Assembly: GCA_027943245.1 (NCBI GenBank)
Contig: JANDJZ010000043.1
Coordinates: 1-64,000 of the forward strand
DNA from: Acanthamoeba sp. SK_2022b
Lineage: Eukaryota; Discosea; Longamoebia; Acanthamoebidae
DNA: 64,000 nucleotides
Reading direction: 5' to 3'
Under the pieces are notes generated by a model, which ran no database searches, was not told the DNA's origin, and saw only the letters and a program-made list of their open reading frames with translations. Positions 24,301 to 35,343 of the stretch are shown here, in pieces. A program made the position numbers and the translations under genes. The first letter of the stretch is position 1. Every line of letters begins with the position of its first letter.

Positions 24301-25102
24301 TACGTCGCCGCTCGCCTCCTCGCAAAGGTGCGCTTGCCCTTCTCCCTCTGAGCAACTCCCCCCCCCCCCAATCCTGCCCAGCTACGGGGCCATTGCCGTT
24401 GACTCCGGTCTCTGACGTGCCAACCTCTCGATCGGACTGGACAGCTGGTCGAGCGGTGCTGGGAAGAAGGATCTGGTGTACCTGCGGCAACGGGTTGAGG
24501 ACGCGTCCATTTGGAAGAACGACGGCTTCTGGAAGCACATGTTCAGCGGTACGCGTGTCGTGTGATCTTCCTCTTTTCGCAACCTCTTGGTCGACGCTAA
24601 TGACCAACGGGACATCTCTTCACCAGAACTTGTGTGCAAAGAGAGGGCAAAGGTGCAGAAGGTCTTGACGCCGGCCAAGCCTAGGTATGGCCAGTGACCT
24701 GCTTTGCTTTATAGTGGGTTTACTTAACTGATCGATTGTTATACTATTCATTTATTTACCATATTGCAGTCGGTCGATCCTGTCCCCCCGTCGACTTCTG
24801 GGAAAGGCACCTGCCGCCCAACCAAGCGTGCCCGATGATTCGCGTGAGGTGATCGGTCTGCTGGCCAGCTTTGGTACGCGCGACCGCAAAGGCCAGGGAG
24901 GCCATGTGTTCGAACAGCGCCGTCAGCGATCCGACTAACCGTGGCACTCGACACAGCGCACGCGATGTTGAACGCCGGCGTGGAGGTCACCAGGGTGCTC
25001 GAGTTCGTGGAGCAGATGTGCCAACTCAACAAGTTACCCCTTGCTCGAGAGTCGCTGTCCGCCTTCCTTGTACGCTACCCAAACATCCCCCCCTCCCAGT
25101 GA
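18326..25102 (+). CDS. Large TPR-repeat protein with C-terminal SBF2-like domain
   Basis: This is a long multi-exon gene whose exons join in one frame over most of its length. The N-terminal exon to 18806 is Pro/Ser-rich and joins 18956-20298, a low-complexity acidic region with SESESES runs. A middle part has charged helices (RAKEREERLNMIM, RRKRRKSKLRKR). TPR/HAT-like repeats lie at about 22840-23480 (HPFALYGYARFLSNVRK, NPEVLATYAHFLERRLGD, DRQNADVVGAYAMFQHR). After another charged linker comes a domain resembling SBF2 of KIAA0513 and myotubularin-related MTMR5/13: GILTGLVRVGLDECNATGDF, then DLVYLRQRVEDASIWKNDGF. No catalytic domain is seen; scaffold or trafficking roles are inference. Two doubts remain: reading-frame quality within 18480-18710, and the 3' end, taken as the TGA at 25100-25102 though a further splice is possible. 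It could also be two genes. Confidence 0.7.
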
Positions 25103-25714
25103 CCATCATGCCAGGGTCTTACCTTCTCGTGGTGCTGTGATGCGGTGTACTTGCCCGGGCGCAGGGGTCGAGCTGAGACGTTCCCCTGCTGCGCGAAAAA
25201 GGCCATAAAAAGGCTAATTTTCTCTTCTTATCACAAATCGATCCCTTATTTTCTCTATTTTTCGAGGCAAGATCTTGAGCAGGATGAGGAGGTGGTGCGC
25301 AGTCGCCGGACGAGGTGCACAGTGCCCCGGCGTCCTGTCCTCTCACTCCCGAACGCATGGACCAAGCGCTCTTTTTGCGCAGCCGCGCCTGCAGCCGCTG
25401 GGGCTGGCGGCCTGCCATGGAGTCAGACGACACGCCTCCACTGTTGTTATTCTCGTCCCAGCATTCCCTGTAAGACGTGTACAGCCAAAAGGACTCCTGC
25501 CACTCCGCCGTCTCTTCCACAACACCTCTTCAGCGCCCAGGCCGGTACTGCCCCATCAATCAATATAAATAAGAAAACTAAACAAAATAATTTTTCCGAC
25601 TTTGCGTTCCGGTCTTTTTCTCGGCACGCGGGGCACAAAGGTCCTTTGTCTTTGATCGCGTCAGGCTCACATCGCTTTCATCTTCGTTCACAAACGCAGT
25701 CGCTGCACCACATT
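25103..25714. other. Spacer between TPR/SBF2 gene and ArgRS
   Basis: This contains the 3' end of the upstream gene and the ArgRS promoter. Two overlapping plus-strand frames open from about 25272 after a plausible splice acceptor, so one may be a last exon of the upstream gene, but neither resembles a known protein. Confidence 0.4.
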
Positions 25715-28443
25715 ATGGAAGCCCCCCAACACACCGCGGATCCTTTTTACAAGGTTCATAAGCGCTGCGGATGTTGTGATGATTACCGAGCGATTTCTTA
25801 CATTACACCGGTTCTCTTACAATTCAACAGTTCAAGTGGGCCATCGCTGAGCAGGTTGCTGGCCTAACGGACATGACGCCTGAGCAGGCGCTTGCAGCTG
25901 TCGAGATTCCCAAGAAGGAGGGAGTGGCCGACTTCGCTCTGTGCGTGGCCAAGCTCAATCGGTATACCAAGCTCAAGGGCAAGCCTCAAGATATTGCTGT
26001 AGAGTGGGCTGGCAAGGTTCGAACGCCCGCGTTAATCAGCACTTGTCAATTTGAAATTTTGCTGATTTATCGCTTCCTGTCACAGTTCACTGCCACCTCC
26101 CTGCTGACGAGCGCCAAGGCCGATGGTCCCTACATTAACTACGTAGTGGACAAGATTCCGCTTGCTGAGGAGGTGTTGAAGATCGTCTACGGATCACAGG
26201 ACCAATGGGGCAATTCTGCCGATGGAAACGGCAAGACGATCGTTGTGGAGTACAGGTAAGATTCAGCCCTTCTTTCTTTCCATTCCAAAAAGTCAGCTTC
26301 TCATCCCTCCCAACCAGCTCGCCCAACATCGCCAAGCCGTTCCACTTCGGACACCTGAGGTCGACCATGATCGGTAATTTCTTGCGTAATCTCTACAAAG
26401 CTTTGGGTTACAACGTTGTGGGCATCAACTACCTCGGCGATTGGGGAAAGCAGTACGGTATGTTCGCGCCAGCCCGCGAGCAGGTTACTGTACGCTATCG
26501 CGGCAACTAACGAGCCTTTAACTCCGTGCAGGTCTGCTCGCTGTCGGGTTCAGCAAGTACGGTTCTGAGGAGGAACTGGTGAAGAACCCGATCCGTCACT
26601 TGTACGACGTCTACGTGCAGATCAACAAGGTGCGTTCTCCTTTCCCTTCTTGCTCGCTTTTTTTTCGCGTTGATGATGAGAATCGTTTCCGAACGCTCAT
26701 GTGGATTAAAACAAATCGAGCTTTTTAAATCTGACAAACCTTGAGAACAACGCTCTTTCTCAACTCGCGTTTACTCCGTCTGATTGGGTATCCTTTCCTT
26801 TCGTTTCGCAGGAAGCCGATGAAAACGAGGAGGCCGGTAAGGTCATTCACGACTCGGCTCGTTCCTACTTCAAGAAGATGGAAGATGGTATGCTGCATAA
26901 CGCTATCTGAAGCTCCTATCCATGTTCACCCGATCTAACCGCGGCCCACTTCATCTGCTGTCATTGGTGATCTCCAACAGGCGACGCCGAGGCCCTCGCT
27001 CTGTGGAAGAGGTTCCGCGACCTGTCCATCGACGAGTACAAGCTGCTCTACAAGCGTCTCAACGTCGAGTTTGACGTTTACTCGGGCGAGTCCATGTTCA
27101 GGTGCGTTGCTTATGATCATTAGCAACATCTTTTCTCGTTTCCCTTTTAAGCTCTCAGAGTTCTTCCCTGGCGGCTGACCCAAACATGCTCTGCAGCGAG
27201 GGAATGGTGGAGGCGGTGAACCTCATGCAGGAGAAGGGTCTCCTTCAGGAGGACAACGGCGCCCTGGTCTGCGACCTCTCGGTTCGTCTCTTCTGGTCTT
27301 TTATTTGGGGGGGGGTAGCCACAGCGTTGCTCATCGGGCCTCGCTCCTCTTTCCTTACTACTCTGGAACAGAAATACAAGCTGGGCAAGATCGTCATCAA
27401 GAAGTCCGATGGCACCACTCTTTACATCACCCGTGATATCGCGGCGGCCATCTGGCGTCATAGGACGTACGGCTTCGAGAAGATGTTCTACGTTGTCGGC
27501 TCGCAGCAGAACCTTCACTTCCAGCAGCTCTTCAAGATCCTGGAGCTCATGGGCTTCGACTGGGCCAAGAAGTGCAACCACATCGGCTTTGGCATGATCA
27601 CCGGCATGTCCACTCGTAAGGGTATGGTGCTCCTCCCGCCTATCCCGGGAAATGTCCAGCGCTGACTATTTCGTTTGTGCGCGTGTGCGGCTCTTCCCGA
27701 TAATAGGAACGGCCAAGTTCCTTTCGGACATCCTGGAGGCTGCTCAGGAGCAGATGCTCGATAGGATGAAGGCCAACGAGGCCAAGATGAGCGAGGTCGT
27801 TGATCCGGAGAAGACCGCGGACGTCGTCGGCGTCTCTGCCGTCGTCGTGCAGGACTTTAGCGCCAAGCGGATCAAGGACTACGCGTTCAACTTGGAGCGG
27901 GCAACCGCCGCCGAGGGTGCGATCTGCCTTGTTTTCCGCTTCCCGAGCGCCACGGGGCAGTTTTGGTTGACTCCTCTTGGGTTGTTGTTATTAGGCGACA
28001 CTGGTCCCTACCTGCAGTACGCCCACGCTCGTCTCTCGTCGATGGAGCGCAAGAACGACGTCAAGATCTCCGACGCTGTCGACTTCAAGCTCCTGAATGA
28101 CAAGGAGGCGCTCGACCTCATGATGAAGCTCGCTCGTCTGCCCGAGGTCGTAAGGCGGACATCCGAGGAGAACGAGCCCTGCACCCTTGTCACCTACCTC
28201 ATGGTAATATGCCTCCTCTTGGTTCGTTCATCGTCTCCGCCGTCGTTCTCACGCCTTCCTTGCTCTTCGGTGTGACGTGTCCAGGACCTGTGCCACTCCA
28301 TCTCGGCGGCGCACCGGGTCTTGTGGGTGATGGGCCGGGAGCAGGAGGTGGCTGAGGCGCGAATGCTTCTCTTCTGGGCCGCCCGCAAGACGCTCGAGAA
28401 TGGCCTCAAGATTTTGGGTCTCGCTCCTCTGCAGAGGATGTAA
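25715..28443 (+). CDS. RARS1: Arginyl-tRNA synthetase, cytosolic
   Basis: This is a class I aminoacyl-tRNA synthetase charging tRNA-Arg, encoded by a multi-exon gene. The start is the ATG giving [13 protein letters not shown], spliced to [11 protein letters not shown]. An N-terminal add-domain is followed by [20 protein letters not shown], which carries the HIGH-type signature (HFGH), and by [13 protein letters not shown]. The second signature region is [18 protein letters not shown], with the relaxed KMSKS typical of ArgRS. The C-terminal anticodon-binding helices include [16 protein letters not shown], the Arg-identity region, and end [13 protein letters not shown], matching the conserved family terminus. 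There is no obvious mitochondrial presequence, so it is called cytosolic. It is convergent with a small unknown gene. Confidence 0.97.
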
Positions 28444-28523
28444 AAAGCAAGCGCCGACACTCACACAAGGGGTGATAGACGGAGGGCCACCACACATTGC
28501 CTGAACATACACAGACCTGCAGT

Positions 28524-28532
28524 TATATAAAG
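28524..28532 (+). promoter_or_regulatory. TATA-box-like element 3' of ArgRS
   Basis: TATATAAAG in plus orientation lies 81 bp after the ArgRS stop. It is a good TATA match but no convincing plus-strand gene follows, and it falls in the convergent 3' region of the minus-strand gene ending at 28698. It may be chance or drive a non-coding transcript. Confidence 0.25.
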
Positions 28533-28697
28533 CGCCCCATTCACTCCAGCACGAACTGAACAATGGCGTGAACTGTATTTGTACACAACAAAAATGGGTA
28601 ACGTTGGTGGGGTGTGCGACACACCATACGTTTATGTACACGGGTGTGTCGATCTCTCTCGCTGCCTCTCCGCTTCTTTATCTTTTTTCTTTCCCCG

Positions 28698-29172
28698 TTA
28701 GGGTCGTTGCGTGTGCGGGGAGAGGGAGAAGAGCGCGGGGGAGGAGGCAGACGGAGGAGAGGTAGGCCGATAAGAATCGAAATCGATCTTAAGGCTGCGC
28801 AGCTGATTAATTACCTCGACGGTGGAGCTTTCCATCCACGAAGTGCCACCATCGGTGTAGTCATCTGCGCCTTCATAGGCGTGGCAAAATGACGCTGCTC
28901 CCACTTCCCAGAAAGGGCTGCAAGTTTGCGGGAAATTTGAGGATGGGGTGAGAGGACGGAATTGAGAGCATTAAAGCTAGAGGAGCATACCTGTCGTCCA
29001 AGGTAGGTTCCTGGCTGAGCGACACGAGTGGAGAAGGCGGCGGAGCACAAGGGGGCGAGTAGTAGTCGTTGAGATCGTAAAGCGATGAGGCCGATCCATT
29101 CCAATGAGAGCGTTCGCGGGAGGAGGCATTAATGGGAACGGACATGGAAGAGATAAAGGGTGTAGCTGTCAT
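28698..29172 (-). CDS. Hypothetical small protein, two exons
   Basis: This is a predicted 133-residue protein from exons 28991-29172 and 28698-28917, joined in phase across a 73-nt intron with donor GTATGC and acceptor TTGCAG. The N-terminal part is Ser/Tyr/Pro-rich (SLYDLNDYYSPPC). The second exon has an acidic-aromatic patch (YEGADDYTDGGTSWMESS) and a short amphipathic segment, VEVINQLRSLKIDFDSY. No domain is recognised. It is supported by the in-frame splice and by protein-like composition rather than by homology. It is divergent from the type II membrane protein gene at 29550. Confidence 0.5.
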
Positions 29173-29549
29173 TGCCGTGTTGTTGCCGACCGCTCTCTTA
29201 TACTTTGTGAATTGCTCTTACGCCCAAGAGGGTTTTATGCAATTTTCAGCTGCGTCGCGTTTGTCGACAACATAGCTTGGTCTTCCTAGAAAAAATTGAA
29301 TGTTTGGTGTACGCTTTGCGCCCGAAGAAGGCGAAGAAGACGTTGGCTGCACACCCACATTTGGGGCCTGAGCGACAGGCCTATGGGTGTTACCAACAGT
29401 GTTGAATCTTACCCTCGATTTTTTTTCTTACCCAGGTACGCAGTTTGAATTCTGGTTGGAGCGGCCCAATTTATCTGCGCCGTGCCACGCTGTGTCTGGA
29501 GTTCCGCAAACGAAGGCCAAAAGAAGAAGATCATAGAGCGAAAGAAAAG
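29173..29549. promoter_or_regulatory. Divergent promoter spacer
   Basis: This 377 bp stretch separates the start of the small unknown gene (-) from the type II membrane protein gene (+). The plus frame of the latter is open back to about 29445 with an in-frame upstream ATG, so its start may be 35 codons earlier. No other feature was seen. Confidence 0.4.
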
Positions 29550-30485
29550 ATGCGCAGTTCCCCGTGGCGCTTAGACTCCAAGCGCGCGATGCTACTGCTG
29601 CTTGGGTTGTGTGCCTTCGCCTTTCTCCTCCTTTTTGCCGTCGTCCCTTCTGCGCCGCAGTGCGGTCCCCCGAAGCCAGTGTACCGGCCACGAAATAAGG
29701 ACTCTCCTGCCGCGCTCCAAGGGTGGGACATTCTTCAAGATGCCATGGCATCGGAGGAGGTCGATTGGCGGCGGAGGGACCCCAAGGTCTGTATGATGGT
29801 GCGGACCTACAGCAAGCAGCTGACTAGTCTGCCCACCTTCCTCTTCAGCGCGGCAGCGTCCGGGCTTGGTGTAACGAATTTTCGTGTCTTCCTCGTGGTC
29901 ACGGACCCCGAGTGGGAGACGGTCTCCGAGGCAGTGGGCATGGTGGCTGCCTCCATCTCCAACCTCGTCGGCGACGATGAGTTCGCCACGGTGCTACCCG
30001 TGCCGTTCACACGAGCCGCCGAGCAAGACTTTGGCTACGCGCAAACGGACGCCGCCCTGCGCGAACACTTTTACAACGCGAGCTCGCAAGCCGCGGGGCA
30101 GCCTCAGACGTGCGACTACCTGATCGTGACCAACGGCGACAACTACTACTCTCGAGGCTTCGGTCTCGACCTCGTGAAGATGACGCCGAACGACCTGGTC
30201 ATGTTCGACTGGGTCACGCACTATCCGCACAAGCCCTCCGAGATCAACGAGCCCAGAATGTGGACAGACGGCAGCGGCAGGCCTCTCGAGGCGCAGCCTC
30301 GGGTGTCCTACATCGACTTGGGCGCGTGCATGTGGCGACTAGCGTTTTTGAAGAAGCACCAGCTCTACTACGCCAGCGCACCGGGCAAGTGGACCAACGA
30401 GGCCGATGGGTTCATGGTGGTGAAGGCCACTCGGCTGACTGACTCGTGGAAGATACTACGCAAGACCATATTGGTACATCAATAG
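29550..30485 (+). CDS. Type II membrane protein, glycosyltransferase-like
   Basis: This is a single-exon protein of 311 residues. A short basic cytosolic tail (MRSSPWRLDSKR) is followed by one hydrophobic anchor (AMLLLLGLCAFAFLLLFAVV), the layout of Golgi type II enzymes. The luminal part has alternating strands resembling a GT-A fold: VCMMVRTYSKQLTSLPTFL near the start, FRVFLVVTDPEW, a candidate acidic site in DYLIVTNGDNYYSRGF, then MFDWVTHY and RVSYIDLGACMWRLAFL. The glycosyltransferase idea rests on this layout and has no firm family match. The start was chosen at 29550 because it places the anchor near the N-terminus; an in-frame ATG at 29445 would add 35 residues. Confidence 0.75.
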   Translation: MRSSPWRLDSKRAMLLLLGLCAFAFLLLFAVVPSAPQCGPPKPVYRPRNKDSPAALQGWDILQDAMASEEVDWRRRDPKVCMMVRTYSKQLTSLPTFLFSAAASGLGVTNFRVFLVVTDPEWETVSEAVGMVAASISNLVGDDEFATVLPVPFTRAAEQDFGYAQTDAALREHFYNASSQAAGQPQTCDYLIVTNGDNYYSRGFGLDLVKMTPNDLVMFDWVTHYPHKPSEINEPRMWTDGSGRPLEAQPRVSYIDLGACMWRLAFLKKHQLYYASAPGKWTNEADGFMVVKATRLTDSWKILRKTILVHQ

Positions 30486-30919
30486 CAGAAAGAGGCGTTT
30501 TCGGCTGTGCAATGCACAAGCAACAACCAACCGCGGCCCACGAATCATTTGTGGTTATTTTTAATGGTTTTTCTTTTTCTTGGCCATTTTCTTTTAACTT
30601 TGCAGTTCGCTTCTTTCTCGTGACCTTCCGGCCAATCGTGACACGGCACGCGATGATTGGGTCTAACACCGAAAAAGCTCCGAATTGCTCAGGCCGTCTA
30701 CTCCGTCCAACGGACTTTTAGTTTTCCAGTTGTCCGGTGCGGAGTGCGGAGTAGCAGCAGAGCCGGTTCTCCGACTGACGTTACACATTTCGACTCGCAT
30801 CGCTACAATTTCTACATTTGGCAAGGTAATTGGTGAGTTCAATCTTATTTGTTTGGATATAGCGATCGATAGAATCCGTGTGGCAAAGTAGCGGAAGACG
30901 CAAACTCGGATCGAAGAAA
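30486..30919. other. Spacer upstream of Zn2Cys6 gene
   Basis: This lower-GC 434 bp spacer holds the 3' UTR of the membrane protein gene and the 5' region of the transcription factor gene. The transcription factor frame is open back to 30878, which adds a second possible ATG. Nothing else is recognised. Confidence 0.4.
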
Positions 30920-32636
30920 ATGGACGAGGCCGGAAAGGAATTGGATCATGAATCGAACTCGAACCTCAGTTCGAAAGCAGAAGCAAACGACGAGTCTCTC
31001 ATTCACCACGGACATGCCCACACTCTAGAGCACCAGCACCTGCACCACGATCATCACCACCACGGAGACGATGAAGAGCACACACAACAACAGCTCGAAC
31101 ATCACCACCACCACCATCACCACCACCAGAGCGCAGAGGAAGCCGCCGAGGTTGCGGCACACCACCACCAGGTCGCTGATTTGCAGCAGCAGCAGCACGG
31201 GGCCTACGCCGGCCTCACGAACGACCAGCTGCAGGCGATCAACTCGGCCAGTTCGTCCGTGGCCCAGGCTCACGCCCTGCAGCACCAGATCCAACAGCAT
31301 CTGCAGCAGCAACTCCAGGGCCCGTTCCCGTTCGCCTACCAGACCCTACCGCCACTACCGCCCCCGGGCAGCGTCTCCGGCAACATGAACGTCGGCCTGC
31401 CGTCCCATCTCGTCAACGGCGGCAACGGAGGCGGCAACATGAGCGTTGGCCTGCCGTCCCATCTCGTCAATGGCGGCGGCAGCGCCGGAGGCATGCCACC
31501 ACACCTCGTCAACGGCGGCGGCGGCGGCAGCCCCGGCATCGACGACGCCCAGCAGATAAAGGCCCGACCCAAGCGAAAGCAGGTCAAGAGCGCTTGTCTC
31601 AACTGCCGAAAACGCAAGACAGGTACCGCAGGCCCCACACACATCTCCTTTTCCCCTCTTGTAGCCGTCTTTGTTATCTCTCTCTCTCTCTGTCTTTCGT
31701 TTAATATTTTATTCATTTATTTATTTTCCATTGGGGCGCTTGAGGTTTCAACTCCGCTCGAACACAAACACCAACAAAACTCCTTGGCCACGTGGGGCCC
31801 TTTACAAATTGTTGCTGCACAAACAACAAACGTTTGAACGATGCACTGCTCACACTGCCGCCTCTGCTTGCGCTGCTGCAGGGTGTGATGCCTTCAGGCC
31901 ATGCACCAAATGCGTGCGGAACGGGCTCGAGTCGACGTGCATGGACGTGCCACGAAAGAAGCGATCCTCGAACCGCGCCAAGACCAACGCCACTGTCACT
32001 CCCCTCTCTGCGGACTCATCTTCCCCTTCTCCCTCTTCCTCTCCAGCTCTCGGTACCTGCCCCTCACCTGCCTGCCCCGGCCTCGCCGCCGCCCGACTCA
32101 CCTCTTTCTCCGCCCGTGTTTTCCGCGAGCGCAGGCGGTGTTGCTCCGTCACAAGCCCCTACTTTTGCCTCTCCTCTGTCGTCTCAACTCCAATATATGA
32201 GCGCCGTCAACCTGGCCCCACCGGGCATGGCCCCGCAGAACGGCGGCCTCCAGATGCCGCCAGGGCAGTACGCGTCGCAGATCATCCCGATGGCCTGGGG
32301 TACCTACCTCACCGCGGCCTCCTTCTCCGGGGCTCTGGCGTTGAGCGTTGCTCACATTTTGCACCTCTCGCCCTCCCTTACAGCGAACGGCGCCCAAATG
32401 GTTTCGATGACGTGGGAAGAGATCACGAAGCACGTGGCGTCAGGTGCCCCTACTGCCCTTCCTCTTCTTGTTGTTTGCTTGTTTGCTTGTTGTAGGTTTG
32501 TGCTGACCACCGATGGTGTCGAGCAGCCCAGAACAACGGTGGAAGCATCGCGCTGGTCCCGCCAGAGCTCGCGTGGAAGGGTAACGAGGGCCTCGTGCAG
32601 CCCGGGTCGATGACGCCAGCAGAGCAGTCGAAGTAG
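30920..32636 (+). CDS. Zn2Cys6 (fungal-type binuclear cluster) transcription factor
   Basis: This is a predicted 419-residue nuclear DNA-binding protein from exons 30920-31622, 31882-31994, 32047-32299, 32384-32433 and 32496-32636. The N-terminal half is rich in His and Gln, with a run of nine His. Two near-identical repeats (NVGLPSHLVNGG and SVGLPSHLVNGG) follow, with a third related PPHLVNGG copy. After a basic stretch (RPKRKQVKSA) comes the Zn2Cys6 cluster split by intron 1: CLNCRKRKTGC, then CTKCVRNGLESTC, with all six Cys present. A basic tail (PRKKRSSNRAK) follows. The rest is Pro/Gln-rich and ends GLVQPGSMTPAEQSK. The last two junctions were chosen to keep that ending open and use a GTGGCG donor, so they are less certain. 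Confidence 0.83.
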
Positions 32637-33060
32637 AAGGAAAGGAAAGGAAAGGGAGGAGAAGCAGAGGAAGGAGGAAGAGGACGGTGGCGGTGTCAAA
32701 AAGAAGTGTTCTTGTTGCTCGAGGAGGAACGCGAAGGAGGCGATCACGGTGAGAGGATGTGGCGGGGAGACGACGACTACGGATGCACATATTGGTTGTT
32801 GGCCTGGTGTGGAGGTGGGCCACCATCGCGATCAGCGTGGTGGCACGCGTTGAGAACAGACAACGAAATGGAAGCAGCCTGCAGGCGACTGCAGTTGCTC
32901 TTCTCATCCTATGGCGTCCTTTCTCTCTCTCTCTCTCTCTACTTTGGTGCTGACCCTTCGCACAACGGGGGAAGAGTCGATGGAGGTCGCGAAAAGGGAA
33001 AGGTGAAAGAAGTTCGCATTTCTTTCTTGCACTTCACATTGTGCATCCTGGCTGGGATAG
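32637..33060. other. Spacer between Zn2Cys6 and PX genes
   Basis: This 424 bp spacer is purine-rich at its left (AAAGG/GGAGG runs) and contains a short (CT)n tract near 32925-32940. It holds the 3' UTR of one plus-strand gene and the promoter of the next. No additional coding sequence was recognised. Confidence 0.45.
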
Positions 33061-35312
33061 ATGGACATTAGAGCATCTTACCCGGGCTATCCGGCGCCTG
33101 GGACGTACTCTCCTTCGCCAACGACGCGCCGAGGCACAGGCGCCGATAGCAGGGTGGGCGGACGTTTCGTGCAGCCCAGCGCCTTTGCCGATATGAGCTC
33201 CAAAGGTTTGGACAAATGGCAGCTCTCAATACCCACTGTCGATACCAAACCAGATGGAACTTCGGTACGGCACTTTATTGGCATATTCCCACTCAGACTC
33301 AGGCCCGTTAACCTCAATCCCTTCTTTGTTTTTCCACAGTACTACAATGTTGCCGTGAGGAATGACTTCATGTCTTGGGTGGCACCCTATCGCTACTCCG
33401 CCCTGCACGATTTCAAACTGAAGGTATGTTTCATAGCGCACCGCAATCAAGATCGAATCAAATAGCGAACCCTGGCCAGATCACTTCGAGACAACTCGAT
33501 CTTCTGGCTGCTTATGTCTTGGCACGTGCCATGCTAACATGTTCGCAACACGACTTCGTGCCAGTTGGAGAGGCGCTTCCCGCATCTGCGGCTGCCCTCG
33601 TTCCCGCCTAAGTCCTACACGCTTTTCGGTACCCACGGCCCCGAGTTCCTCGACGATCGACGACACGGCCTCGAGACCTTTCTCCAGGTATGTTGCCTCT
33701 GCTGCTCGCCCTCTCCTGCCGCGCCACATTCTTCATCTTGTGCTGGACGCTTATCTCTTCTTGTTACTGAACGCAGGGACTGCTCAGTGACTCGCGCTTT
33801 CACTGTAAGGAGCTGAAGCACTTTCTGGATCCCACGGGACAGGCACGTGCATATCTGGGCAGCGGCGACAGTTATGCTCTGTTATGGTGTCGCTTACCGA
33901 GTTGTCTACAGGCTGAGAAGGGCGAGCAGGCCAGACAGCAGTTCGTGTCGCAGAACCAAGCAAGGAGCCTGCTTTCGCCCGCGCCGTCGCCCAGGTAAGT
34001 CTACGAGGCCGACACGGACAAACGGCAATGTCACTGCCGCGCAGCGACTGACACGAGCGCTTGGCCTCTCGCCACTCCGTGCAGCATGGAGTCGTACGAC
34101 GATGTGGCCGAGGATTCGTTCCTTCTGCCCAATTTCCCGCCCAACACCAAGGTCCCCGAGGTGATCACTCTCCAGAACGGCGAGGAGTGCTTCGTGGGTA
34201 ACGTTCCGTTTGCCCCGTTGGCTCGCCTGTGCCTCGGCAAGTTGTGCGATGAGGCCACTAACGGCTGACCCCTTTCATCGGTCTCTTCCTCTTTATTTTT
34301 CGTGTAGCGCCGCTCGTGAACGAGATGAAGACCAACATCGATTATCTCTGGAGACTGAAGAGGAAGATGAAGGGAAAGGACATCGACATCAAGCTCCACA
34401 TGCTCGAGGACGAGCGGGGAAAGATCAACACCGCTTGTGCGTCTCGGCCGTCACCTTGCAACGCAACGCAACGCAACGCAACGCAACGCAACGCAACGCA
34501 ACGCAACGCAACGCAACGCAACGCATTCGATCTCACGATGTGAGTGTTGGCGTGGCGCTGCAGGCATGGTGCTCGAGGGCGAGAGGCGTCTGCTGGAAAT
34601 GCAGCTGCTCGAGGACCGCAACGTGAGGGCTCTGGCCGTGCTCCACACGTGGCTCGAGTTTTCAAAGGACAAGATCACGCTGGCGTTGGAGTGGGCCAAC
34701 CACGTAGAGGAGAGCCTGCTCCTCGAGCTCTCACCCAAGATCACTCCCGCTCCCACCGGCGCACGCACTCCCAACGGCTCCTCGGGCACTGTGCGCCTCC
34801 CCTTGTCCTCCCCATCCCCTCCCGCAACGACTCACTCGATTCGGTCGTTCTCTCTTTCTCTCCCCTTTGTGCGCATGTGAATAGGAGACGGTCAAGGAGG
34901 ACCTGCTTATCGACCTCAGCGGCCCCGCGCCGGCTCCGTCGGCCGTGCCATATCCCCTCCAGGCGCAGATGCAGATGGCACCCGGTTCGATGTATCCACC
35001 GCCCTACTACTACCCGCCGCCCTCCTACGCCATGCAGCCGCCCGGCTCCACCGGCGGAGTGCCGCAGCCGTACTACGCCATGCCGTCGCAACAGCACCAC
35101 CTCATCCCCTCCATGCCGGGCGCGCCCAGCTATCCCGTGATGGCGCCCGGCTATCCTCAACCGCCGCTTAGCGGAAACCTGATGGGGGCAGCCGGCACTG
35201 GCGTGCTCATGCCCCCCACCAGCGGGAACTACGCGCCGCTCTCCGGGTTCGGGCCCGTCTACTCCATTCCCATGCAGATGCCAGCGCCGGTGCCCATGTC
35301 CCTCGATGCCCA

Positions 35313-35343
<31 letters not shown>

